Assembly: GCA_034440615.1 (NCBI GenBank)
Contig: JAOTOM010002709.1
Location: 51,110 to 115,109 of the forward strand
Direction of reading: 5' to 3'
Length of the DNA stretch: 64,000 nucleotides
Source: Ashinkailepas kermadecensis
Taxonomy: Eukaryota; Arthropoda; Thecostraca; Neolepadidae
In this document: piece after piece, positions 21,972 through 32,390 of the stretch
Position numbering within the stretch: position 1 is the stretch's first letter
Layout: every line of letters begins with the position of its first letter
Translations under genes and position numbers: made by a program
The notes under the pieces: model-generated
The model's database searches: none
What the model saw: the letters and a program-made list of their open reading frames with translations, nothing else
Told to the model about the DNA's origin: nothing

Positions 21972-22773
21972 AACTTCTACAACAACAGCTACATTGAAGC
22001 CTTGTGATTGTGTGCAATCATGTTTTATTGGGCTCAAATGTATTAAACACCGTCCTTATTTGGTTACAAAAGTGTTCGGCAAACAACACAGGCGATTTTG
22101 TGTGCGTTCCCCGAACCGAGCAGTGGTGTTCGGAATACGGCACGTGTATGCACCTGTTAATCAAGGGTGTTGCATTTCAAATACGGAATTAATGAGCATT
22201 TTAGGCTTGCAAGGTTGCACTCGGAATCCGGCACGTGTATCTGCGCCTGTTGAAAGCTGGTGAAGTGTGTGCTGAATTCCGAACACGGGCTTAATAAGCA
22301 TTGTAAGCCCTCAGGGATGCACTTGGGAAGGGCGGATCCAGTAATGATCATTGGGGAAGGGGTGCATTTCCTCGAATGGGTGCCTTCGGCCCAAAAAATC
22401 GCTAAGTGGGGAGGGATACACTGAAGTTTATTGCAGGGGCACCTTTCCAACCCAAAGGAGTGCATTTTATCCTGCTCCCCTTCCCCAATGATAATTACTG
22501 GATCCACCCTAGCCAAGTGCAACCTTGCGGGCATAAAATGCTTAAGTTCGTGTTCCAAATTCAGCACACACTACGTGATGTGCATTAACAGGTGCAGATT
22601 ACACGTGCTGTATTCCGAACACCCCTGTTCGGTTCGGGGAACACCCGGAAAATCGCCTGAGCTGTTTGCCGAACACTTTTATATCACGATGAAGAAGGTG
22701 TTTAATACATTTGAGCGCAATTAAACATGATTGCACAAAATCACAAGGCTTCACAGTAGCTGTCGTTCCACAA
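21972..22773. repeat. foldback element with long imperfect inverted arms
   Basis: The left arm (about 21972-22394) and right arm (about 22455-22773) are inverted copies around a loop of roughly 60 bp. Matching landmarks include AAGCCTTGTGATT / AATCACAAGGCTT, GTGTTCGGCAAAC / GTTTGCCGAACAC and GGATCCAGTAAT / ATTACTGGATCC. The left arm holds an extra internal duplication of roughly 90 bp. A further partial copy in left-arm orientation lies at 21448-21700. There is no coding content, so it would be a non-autonomous element. No target duplication was found. Confidence 0.75.
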
Positions 22774-22799
22774 GTTTTTAATAGCTACTAAAGGCGTAA

Positions 22800-23270
22800 C
22801 ATTTTGAGCTTTCGAAATTGCCGCCGTACAGTTGACCAGATCTATAATTCAAGGAAGCATAGTAATCAGCTGCAGACAATTATTTTAGATGCCCATGGTG
22901 TCATGCGATTCAACTTACCATTGTTCTCGATAATCATTTGCACACTTCGGACTGCAATAACTGTGAGGTTACGCCCCACCGTTAAAGTGTCAGGTGTCCT
23001 CCTCGACCAGCACCTCAGCTGGGACTCTCACTGTCTCAGATTTCTCTTACATTCTCATTGAACTGTCTCCAGCTGCCGATCGATACTCTCCGACAGTCGC
23101 GTCACGGTTAAAGACGGTTGCGCGGTGGCAGAGACCATACCTGTGGCAGATTTCTCATCCGTATTCCATGGGCTGTTCCAACATATCTGTTTGGGGATGA
23201 AGGAGGCCCAGAGCGCGGCGTGGAAAGCAACAGGCAATAAAGTTGCGTTCTACCTGAAGTTGCTTTCGGC
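22800..23270 (+). mobile_element. decayed LINE reverse-transcriptase fragment
   Basis: LQTIILDAHGVMRFN and then VKVSGVLLDQHLSWDSHC match the region after the FADD box of jockey/CR1-type reverse transcriptases (usual form VKxLGVxLDxxLSW). The frame is lost after about 23060. Both flanks are undefined. hAT-2 is inserted at 23331, just to its right. Confidence 0.6.
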
Positions 23271-23699
23271 GTAAGTCCTTGGAGTTCCGGTGTCTCCTTA
23301 ATGCATGGGAAGGTTGAACAGTACGCCCAGCAGGGCCTATTTTAAGAGAATTTCACTGGGGTGGAACATGTGTGGTCCGCCACAAGTCTGAGGCTGGGGG
23401 ACGCACTTACGGCCCCAGCTAAACCCAACCTACCCCCATTTTCAATTTTCTCCACGGATTTAGGCCACTTTATTTTCGATCTACCAAAATTTGATATTTA
23501 TTTTTATTTTGATATTTTATAATAAATTTTTTTTTTAAACGGCTCTGGGGCTGACCGGAAGGGAGACGACTCGGGAGGACTGCCCGGGAGGGGGAGGCGA
23601 GGGCCCACTGAAAAGTATATGAATCGACACAATGCCGATCGGCTGCCGAACAGCAAGCCGATCGGAGCGGTGGCAAGCACACATCTCTGCAGCTCTACT

Positions 23700-25872
23700 T
23701 CACACGGCCCTAGAGCGATAGAAGCCCTTTGCGAACTCCTGCTTCATGTACACTTCAGGCGTCGGGTTTCCCCAACGGCGTTTTTTCTTCTGCAGGAAGT
23801 GAGCGACGGCAGGTCTCGGGTCATAGCGGCCAACTCCTGTTCCATTCATTGACACAAGACTACGGCTGATAACTGTGTCCATCATAGTGTTGAGACGATG
23901 ACTTGACTTTATCTGGTTATAGTGTGATACGGCTCGTTCAGTTCCCATGCTGTGAGGGGTGAGACACATGAATGCAGCCAGGAGTTTCTGGCAGACACCG
24001 GAGATGGTAGCCACCATAGCTTGCAGCTTTGCCCCGTTCGACACACAGCCATCACGAGCGCCACACATGCGTCGCCAGTTGTCAGCCACAGCGACTGCGA
24101 ATTCGGCCACAGCTTCTTCTCCGAACAGCATCGACACCAGGCCTCGACCTTCCTTTATAAACTCCGTCACGGACTCGGCTGTGAGGAGCGTCATCAGCAC
24201 TTTTACTTGTTCCTCTTGGTCAATGTTGAGTCGCTCACACAGGAAGTTTTTGGTTGCTGCCACGATCTCTGTGCGAACTGCTGCTATCGATCGGTTCGAG
24301 GTTGTCACGTACTTATTTTTTTACGTTCCGATGACCTGTCTTCCCCGTCGGTCTGGCTGGTCCCGGCTTCTCCCGCGGTAGACGCCAAGAGAGCCTCCTC
24401 TTTGCCACCTGGCACGGGAGCGGCCTCCATCAGCTCCAGATAGTTTTTCGTTCCATCACGTGCTTCCAAGACGTCGGGGATTGTCAGGCTGTCCTGCTGA
24501 AGGCGCTTCTGCAGATGGCGGACTGACGTCATCGCGTCCGCCATGACCGCAGTCGGGTAGTGGGATCTCCCTCCGTCCTCCCACTTCGCCAGGCACCCTC
24601 GTGCCTCCGACTTGGCTTTCTTCTCTTGCGAGGCAGCGATTTCTCTCCAAACTTCTCGACACGCTGGAAGGTTTGCCAGCACGGCGTTGACCGGACTGAG
24701 AAGATGCTCAGCGAACCGCACCTCGAAGTATGCTGGAAATGCATACTTTGCTCCCGCTTTCTTTAGCATCTTCGTCCTGGACTTCGATGAGCGAAAGTAT
24801 GTGGCCACGCTCAGCAAGTCAGACTTCCACAGCCGAAGCTCCGGGACAGAGTTTTCAGTGCTCTCAACAGCCAGATCGGAGCGGTGGCAGACACACCACA
24901 TCACCAGCAGCTTGTGCTTGACATGGTCTTCCAGGCGTTTCCAGAGGCCACTGGACCGGCCAGTGTTGGCGGCTTCCCCATCTGTCGTTATGCCGACCAG
25001 CTTTTCGGTGTCCACCTTGGCATGGTTCAGGGCGAGCGTAGTGGCTTCCAGCAAGCCCTCTGAACCCCGCTCTCAGACTCGACTACGCCTAGAAAGAGAG
25101 AGGTGAGCCTGCCGCTCTCTGAGACTGTGCGGGCCGTGACGAACTTGGTGTCCAGCTGCATCCGATCTACGCTTCCATCCACCTGGATACTGAAACAGAT
25201 GCCTGCGTTGATGGTGTCTGCTAGCTTTTCTGCCTCCACAGCTGCAACTGACTCTAGCATATCCCGGTACACGGCTGGATAGAGGTAGTGTAGCTCTGTT
25301 CCAGAGGGAGTTGTGGGTGTGAACTCCCACTCCCACCCATGGTCTGACATGGCGGACAGGAGCCGACTATTGTGCATTGTGGCCAGCGAACGACACGGCC
25401 ATGACCACGCCGACGGAGTTTCGATCATGGAATCGCTGTACACGTCTACAGCCAGCTTAATGAGGGTCTCTATGGTGGTTGACTTGTGCCGCTTGATGAT
25501 GCTGAGCCACGGGTGTTTGTCGGTTTGTCTGTTCCACATCTCTTCCAGCTTCTGAGCCTCAGCAGCTGCGTGGTGAGGACGACCAAGAAGGTGGTCCACA
25601 ACACGGCGGAGTTTCTCCACACCTTCTGCAAGCATGCCTGAGGCCGCACCGACGACTCCGTTGGCAGACGCTTTGTTTGCCGCATCCTGCTGGCTCTGAC
25701 AAACCTCACAAACGATGTAGGCTCTGTTTTTACCGCCGTTTGGTCCCCTTCTGCTCTCCCTTCGCGGTGACTTGCAGTTGGATATCAGCCATTGCAGGTC
25801 GAGTTGGTACCCTTTGTACCAGTTCGATCCTGCAGGAGATAGATCAATGACAGTTTTTGCGGAACTAGCCAA
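23700..25872 (-). pseudogene. hAT-2 transposase main exon, two frameshifts
   Basis: On the minus strand, three consecutive open pieces (25872-25027, 25054-24305, 24308-23700) make one hAT transposase of the KIAA1586-like group. The order is a cysteine pair (VCEVC), SIQVDGSVDRM and KFVTART. A frameshift follows at about 25060, placed by comparison with GLLEAVK in hAT-1. Then come GITTDGEAANTG and MWCVCHRSDLA, the helical region, a second frameshift at about 24306 after a Ser/Glu/Lys-rich linker, and TPHSMGTERAVSHYN. The C-terminal tail (PAVAHFLQKKKRRW) is missing in hAT-1. A splice acceptor CTCCTGCAG at about 25815 could start the exon, with an upstream exon at 27293-27408. As it stands it is inactive. 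Confidence 0.88.
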
Positions 25873-26404
25873 GCTCTTAATTTATGGAGGATAATTTACG
25901 TTATAAATAGGTATGTTGGGCATTTTTGTGCTATAAGTAGGTAGGTACCTAAGATACGAAAACCATTGACCTTATATGTCGCACCTACAATCAGCAGGTC
26001 AGCACAAGTCCGCAATGAATTATTTTCGTATTTTGAATACTTTGAAGAAAAAAATATGTAGGTGCCCATGTCAGGCTATCAGGCGGCAAACAGCATCCCC
26101 TGACATTAAACATTTATCTTAGTGTTACTTATTGTTATGATATGGAACCGACTACCGATAACATTGTTGTATGTATGGGCGTAGCCACAGCCACCCGGCC
26201 CCTCCCAGGTTTTCGGATTTTAAGCATTACGCCTATGGGCGTTGCATAGAAAGAATTGACTTCAAGTCTTTCACCTCCCCCTCACCTGTTTCCGCCTCGT
26301 GGCGACACCCTTGCTTATGATGATTATGCTTTTGGTTTCAGAGCGCCGCAACGGTACAGTTATATGGTATATAGGTGTGTACTTACCAGTACAGTGACTG
26401 AGAG

Positions 26405-27004
26405 CGGGCGTGGAGCCGTCACCAGCAGGACGGGCAGAGGCTGACGGCTGCTGGGAGCCGTCACCAGCAGGACGGACAGAGGCTGACGGCTGCTGGGAGC
26501 CGTCACCAGCAGGACGGGCAGAGGCTGACGGCTGCTGGGAGCCGTCACCAGCAGGACGGACAGAGGCTGACGGCTGCTGGGAGCCGTCACCAGCAGGACG
26601 GGCAGAGGCTGACGGCTGCTGGGAGCCGTCACCAGCAGGACGGGCAGAGGCTGACGGCTGCTGGGAGCCGTCACCAGCAGGACGGACAGAGGCTGACGGC
26701 TGCTGGGAGCCGTCACCAGCAGGACGGGCAGAGGCTGACGGCTGCTGGGAGCCGGCACCAGCAGGACGGACAGAGGCTGACGGCTGCTGGGAGCCGGCAC
26801 CAGCAGGACGGGCAGAGGCTGACGGCTGCTGGGAGCCGGCACCAGCAGGACGGACAGAGGCTGACGGCTGCTGGGAGCCGTCACCAGCAGGACGGGCAGA
26901 TGCTGACGGCTGCTGGGAGCCGGCACCAGCAGGACGGACAGAAGCTGACGGCTGCTGGGAGCCGTCACCAGCAGGACGGGCAGAGGCTGACGGCTGCTGG
27001 GAGC
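26405..27004. repeat. 42-bp minisatellite inside hAT-2, about 14 copies
   Basis: 42-bp units (EPSPAGRAEADGCW if read in the + frame) repeat about 14 times. Two variants (CGGGCA and CGGACA) mostly alternate, so the higher-order period is 84 bp. Open frames of about 200 codons on both strands result from the period being divisible by three. It lies between the transposase exons. The B' copy retains about five units (45795-46000). Confidence 0.9.
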
Positions 27005-27292
27005 CGGAGGATGCAGGCCTACAAACGAGTCAATTAGCGATCAACGAAATGTGAGAGATCCATGACATTTGCTTTGTATTTCAGTGCAGTGAAGGAAATG
27101 ATTTTAATTTTGCGTCAGTATCGTCATTTCATGAACGAAATACTTAGGTACTTGCCCAATGTTACCGATAGCTTTCAGGCGCCACAGGGTGAATTTGTCC
27201 CGAATGTTGAGAATTCTCTTGGATCCCCTCCCCCGCAGAACTGGACTGTGAACGTATTTGCTAGACCCAGGGCATCGTCGACTGGTACTTAC

Positions 27293-27408
27293 TTGAAAAA
27301 TTGAAGGATTGATCGAGTAGAACAAGACCGGGCTGCCGACTCCCGCTGTTTTTGGACCTGCGCCCCTGACGTCTTACGTTTCTTTTTAACGGGCCCCGAT
27401 CCTTCCAT
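27293..27408 (-). CDS. probable first coding exon of the hAT-2 transposase
   Basis: On the minus strand, ATG at 27408-27406 opens a 116-nt exon encoding MEGSGPVKKKRKTSG and ending SILQFFK. It closes at a strong donor, GTAAGTACC (27292-27284). PVKKKRK is an SV40-like nuclear localisation signal, and a Ser-Ile-Leu-x-Phe-Phe end is common at the start of this transposase group. It lies inside hAT-2, upstream of the main transposase frame. Joining directly to the acceptor near 25815 gives the wrong phase, so a middle exon or a lesion is needed. The copy at 46277-46392 has one change in the signal (Lys to Ile). Confidence 0.5.
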
Positions 27409-28180
27409 TGTTAGTGCTTGTATATGCAGTCTTTATGTAACTTGTAAGTGAAATAATTCCAATGGAAACTTCCACACACTACTTTCGCTGCTGTATTTGA
27501 TTACACAGCAAACGTAGCAACTACCAGCCACCGACACCTCTCTGGCGGCACTGGCAACACAGATGAATGAGCATAGGGCGCGCAGATAATTCACTCGCAG
27601 CATCACAGCGGCACGCCGCACGGATGAATTTGAGAGGCATGCGCTTGTTTTTATTACGCACCTCCTCGCGAAGGATTTTGTAATAAAATACCATGCTCGG
27701 CGAGGCTCGGCGTGGTACCGTGCAAAACGTACGGGTATCTACAGCGTTGCGAGTGTAAGTGCATACACAATGGTGTAGGTACTGTGCTTTAATACATCAA
27801 AGTGATAAAAAAATATCACAGTGAGCGTTGGATGGCTCATTGATTGTACGGATCAAGTACAAAAAATGTAGGTTTCTGATGGTTCCAACGACTTCCGAGG
27901 CAGCCAGGTTCTCAGAAAGATCCTTCAGCATGGGCCCTCACTGGGGTGGAAAGTCTCGACGACTGGGGTGGAAATCTGGGCGACTAGGGTGGAAGCTTCC
28001 ACCCCAGTTAACATGTTAAAATAGGCCCTGACGCCCAGGCATGTGTCCAAGTCCAGGATTGTTGTCTGCGAGTGACGTAGCGAATATGCAAACGGCGATG
28101 ATACTTGACGCAAAGGCATGCCTGTTTCTATGGTACATTTTTGGAATACATTTGGCAAATAAACAAAAATGTTGTGTTGC

Positions 28181-28417
28181 TCAAAGCTCCTCTTCAATGA
28201 CTTCCCTGGCCATCGCCAGGACATCATCCTCTGAAGCAACGATTACCGGCATGTGTGGCAGATGACGCCGGCGATAAGTGTGCGGCACTCTAGAGCTGTG
28301 CATTAACCCGCGCCATCTCGAGGGAGTTGATATGGCCCCACCCCCCCTAAGGTTTTCCGCGGACAGTGAAAGAACGGCGCACAGCAGCACGCCAAAATTT
28401 GGCATGCCTTTTCCCAC
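28181..28417 (-). other. small open frame of unknown function
   Basis: The minus-strand frame ends HMPVIVASEDDVLAMAREVI and then EEEL-stop, which has the amphipathic look of a real C-terminus. In B' the last part is unchanged (stop at 47165-47167), but an upstream C-run differs by one base and shifts the N-terminal part. It could be the C-terminus of an old transposase or of a host exon. I do not recognise it. Confidence 0.25.
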
Positions 28418-29369
28418 ATCAATTTGACATGATGTGTCAAAATTTTGAAGTCAAGTCATCTGCGGTCAACGAGTTAGTCAAGGTCAAGTGAGGTCACCTC
28501 CAGAAAAGTTCAACCAGTCGTCACGCCTTAACGGATAAAGATATTCTAATGAAGCTTGCAGCGTTTGTGTATCTTTAGGGACGAAACAAAGCGCACCAGA
28601 TAAATTTTCTATTTTTCCGTTTTTGATTACTTATAGTTTTGCATATTGTCCAATTAGAGCTAAAATCGATGATTCTGGCTAAAGTAAGCATTTTTATGTG
28701 AACAAGTTGACTTCGAACAACGTATTTCTGTCCGCTCTACCCATTAGAAAAATAAAAATTTAGGAAAATTGAAAACTCAACATTTTGAAATTTCAAAAAA
28801 TAAAGTGTTGATTTTTCGGTGGACAAAAATTTTAGGTCCATGGCCGATTTCGCCTTCCTTTTCTGATTCAAAATAATTTTTGTTTTTCAAATCTCCCCAA
28901 AATGAACTCCCCAGAGCCAAAAACATAATGTAAGTCGTGAAAACTTAAGCCACCTAGTGACGTCACTTTTTGGGGGGATACAATTTTGAGGGTGGTGTCT
29001 GGCCCTACTCGTCGAGCGCTTTCCGATGACTCCACTTCCGTTTCCGTGCGACAGCATATTTTGGAGATTAGAGGGGGGTTGTATCACCCCCCCCCCGAGA
29101 CGGGGTGTGAGGATATGACCGGAAAGACGGGGAGGGTTAAAACCAAGGGCGTCGCCACCGGGGGGCAGCGGGGGCAGTCGCCCCCCACCTGCCGTGAAAC
29201 TGGGGGGGGGGGCGCCGCCCCCCCTCTGAAATTTGAGGAGGACCCTATCCGCAAATACACAGCAAAAAAGGTGAGCAAGGAGGCGGACGGGACAGAAGAT
29301 CATGCTGTCAATGAGGCCTCAAGAATGACGAGGCGCCCAGGAAATATAATCAGGTCTCTATAAGAGACG
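28418..29369. other. gene-free AT-rich stretch
   Basis: No coding region is seen. A nuclear-receptor-like direct repeat (AGGTCA-agtg-AGGTCA, 28481-28496) and TGACGTCA at about 28959 are present. Poly-C/poly-G runs at about 29084-29220 differ in length in B'. Confidence 0.45.
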
Positions 29370-30680
29370 AAGAACGGGGTTAGAGAGAGACTCTATAGAG
29401 ACGTAGAGATTGGGAGGAGGCCCCCAGGACGAAAAGGAGGCCCCCATGACGAAAAGGAGCCCCCCCATGACGAAAGGGAGGCCCCAAGACGTAGAACAGA
29501 GATTGGGAGGAGGCCCTCAGGACGAAAAGGAGGCCCCCATGACGAAAAGGAGGCCCCAAGACGAAAAGGAGGCCCCAAGACCTAGAACAGAGATTGGGAG
29601 GAGGCCCCCAGGACGAAAAAGGGGCACCAAGGACGAAAAGGAGGCCCCTAGGACGAAAAGGATGCCCCAGGACGAAAAGGATGCCCCAGGACGCAAAGGA
29701 GGCCCCCACGTAGAACATAGATTGGGACGTAGAACAGAGATTGGGAGGATGTCCCAAGGACTAAAAGGAGGCCCCCAGGAAGAAAAGGAGGCCACCAGGA
29801 CGAAAAGGAGGCCCCTAAGACGTAGAACAAAGATTGGGAGGTGGCCCCCAGGACGAAAGGGAGGCCCCAGGACGAAAAGGATGCCCCAGGATGCAAAGGA
29901 GGCCCCCAAGACGTGGAACAGAGATGGGGAGGAGGCCCCCAGGACGAAAAGGAGGCCCCCAGAACGAATAGGATGCACCCAAGGACGAAAACGAGGCACC
30001 CAAGACGTAGAACAGAGATTGGGAGGAGGCCCCCAGGACGAAAAGGGGGCCCCCAGGACGAAAAGGATGCCCCCAGGATGAAAAGGAGTCCCCCAGGACG
30101 AAAAGGATGCACCCAAGGACGAAAAGGATGCCCCAAGACGTAGAACGGAAATTGAGATGAGGTCCCCAGGACGAAAAGGAGGCCCCCAGAACGAAAAGGA
30201 TGCACCCAAGGACGAAGAGGAGGCCCCTAAGACATAGAACAGAGATTGGGAGGTGGCCCCCATGACGAAAAGCAGGCCCCCAGGACGAAAAGGAGGTCCC
30301 CAGGACGAAGAGGAGGCCCCCAGGACGAAAAGGAGGTCCCTAAGACGTAGAACAGAGATTGTAAGGTGGCCCCCAAGACGAAAAGGAGGCCCCCAGGACG
30401 AAAAGGATTCCCCCAGGACGAAAAGGAAGCCCCCAAGACGTAGAACAGAGATTGGGAGGAGGCCCCCAGGACTGAAAGGAGGCCCCAGGACGAAATGGAG
30501 GCCTCCCAGAACGAAAAGGATGCACCCAAGGACGAAAGGGAGGCCCCTAAGTTGTAGAACAGAGATTGGGAGGTAGCCCCCAGGACGAAAAGGAGGCCCC
30601 AGGACGAAAAGGAGACCACCAGCACGAAAAGGAGGCCCTCAGGACGGAAAGGATGCCACCGAGACAAGCAACAAGCCACC
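29370..30680. repeat. ~20-bp minisatellite field, GGAGGCCCCCAGGACGAAAA type
   Basis: Units of 17-21 bp (GGAGGCCCC + CAGGACGAAAA) repeat for about 1.3 kb. They are interrupted at intervals by a longer spacer, GACGTAGAACAGAGATTGGG, which gives a higher-order period. Long open frames on both strands (GPPFRPGGLLFVLGAS type) are repeat artefacts. B' carries it at 48365-49670 with many unit gains and losses. Confidence 0.88.
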
Positions 30681-32390
30681 CAGGTTAGACGAAAAGGCTT
30701 CCGATGGGTGGCAGGATATTCTTAATTTGGAAAACGAGGCCCCCAAGACGGAAGAGGATGCCCCTGGAATATAAAATTAAGACATGATACGGGAGATTTA
30801 TCCGGACGCAATAGGGGCCCCAAGACGGGTAAGAAGGTCTCCGCAGGAATGAGAGAAGGCCACCGAGACCAGCCAGATGAGGCCCATATTTTGGAAGAGG
30901 AGGCCCTAGAAGAGAAGATCTAGGACTAGGACGCAAAAGCAACCTGCTAAGAGGATAATGTGGCTCCAAACACAGATAAGCAGGCCCCCATGCCGTGAGA
31001 GGAGGCCCCTAATTTGAAAAAGGAGTCACCTAGGAGAGGGTAGGAGTCCCCAGAAATCAAGAGAGTGTCAAAAATGGCACGGAGGTAACCAGGATTGCAA
31101 AGGAGGCCCCGACACCGGAAAGTGGCCCCAGAATATGAGAGGAGGCCCTAAGACGGAAAAGGAAGCCAGTGGATATGAGATGAGGTTTCGAAGACGTAAA
31201 AGCAGGCCCCAGACGGGTGAGGTTCCACGGAGATAGGAAAGGATGATCCAGAGACGTGGCAGGAGGCACCTAATTCGGAAGAGAACGACACAAGATTGGA
31301 AATGAGACCCCATGATGAACGAGGAGGCCCATAAAATAAGAGAGAAAGGCCATTGGAAAAAAAGATGGCTCCCAGGCGGAAAGGAAGGCTCAAAGACGGC
31401 TAAGAAGGTCTCCGGGAAATAACAAGACCACTAAGATAGGAACGGTTGCCAGTAATTTGGCAGAGGAGGCGCCTGGGAGAGAAGAGGAGTCCACCAGGAG
31501 ATAAGAGACCACCCCTGAGATGGGTAAAGATCGAATCCACACGCAGAGCAGGAGGCCCACAAGACGTGAGAGGAGGCCCCTAATTTGAAAAAGAAGACCT
31601 CTAGAAGAGAAATGAGGAACCTGCCGGACTCGAGAGGAGTTCCTCAAGAAGGAGTAGGTCTCCAGGACCAAATGAGGCCCCGAAGACCGGAAAGAGCTCC
31701 CAGGAAATGAGAGGCGGCCCATAAGATGTGAGTGGTAGCAGGTATGGAAGGAGGTGAGATTTCCAAAATTGAAGATCACTCAAGACGGGTAAGGCTTTGC
31801 CAGGATAAAGGAGGAGGCCCACGAGGCGTGGCAGGAGGCCCCTAATTTGCCAGAGAATGCCCCTCGAAGATGACAGGAAGCTCCATGCCATGTTAAAGGG
31901 GCCCCAGAATGCAAGAGGAGGCCCTCCAAGACGGGAGAGGAGGACCATTGAATATGGAGGAGGGTAGGACACACAAGGAGACGTCGAAAACCGGTAAAAA
32001 GGCTCTAGGAAATGAGACGAGACCCTTAAGACGCGACAGGAGGCCTATAATTTGCAAGAAGAACGTTGCAAGGGTAAGGCTTTACCAGGATAAAGGAGGA
32101 GGCCCACGAGGCGTGGCAGGAGGCCCCTAATTTGGCAGAGAAAACCCCTCGAAGATGATAGGAAGCTCCATGCCATGTTAAAGGGGCCCCAGAATGCAAG
32201 AGGAGGTCCTCCAAGACGGGAGAGGAGGACCATTGAATATGGAGGAGGGTAGGACACGCAAGGAGACGTCGACAACCGGTAAAAAGGCTCTAGGATATGA
32301 GACGAGACCCTTAAGACGCGACAGGAGGCCTATAATTTGCAAGAAGAAACCCCTACGAAATAGTAGGAGTCGTGTCTGGGTACTTTAAAA
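30681..32390. repeat. degenerate continuation of the GAGGCCCC minisatellite field
   Basis: AGGAGGCCCC motifs recur about every 20-45 bp among diverged sequence. A local duplication of roughly 225 bp is visible: the stretch around 31790-32040 recurs at about 32076-32345 (both contain AAGGAGGAGGCCCACGAGGC). No genes. Confidence 0.7.

Larger units (their letters stand above)
23331..28030. mobile_element. hAT-family DNA transposon hAT-2 (4.7 kb), with intact ends
   Basis: Terminal inverted repeats CAGGGCCTATTTTAA (23331-23345) and its reverse complement (28016-28030) are flanked by 8-bp target duplications ACGCCCAG (23323-23330, 28031-28038). Subterminal motifs CTGGGGTGGAA occur once at the left (23356-23366) and as three direct copies at the right (27941-27951, 27963-27973, and a CTAGGG variant at 27984-27994). 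An inverted copy at 27997-28008 forms the palindrome GGTGGAAGCTTCCACC. The layout is the same as hAT-1 but with a different motif. It holds a decayed transposase and a 42-bp minisatellite. Confidence 0.93.

Noticed and set aside
26360..27054. Open frames of about 200 codons on both strands in the 42-bp array
   Set aside because: Same artefact of a repeat period divisible by three, inside a transposon.
27062..27304. 80-codon + frame, also open in B' (46046-46288)
   Set aside because: Preserved because B' is a recent copy; it overlaps the better-supported minus-strand transposase exon and has no recognisable domain.
29380..30680. Long frames of GPPFRPGGLLFVLGAS and DEKEAPRTKR type
   Set aside because: Low-complexity translations of the ~20-bp minisatellite, on both strands and in several frames.
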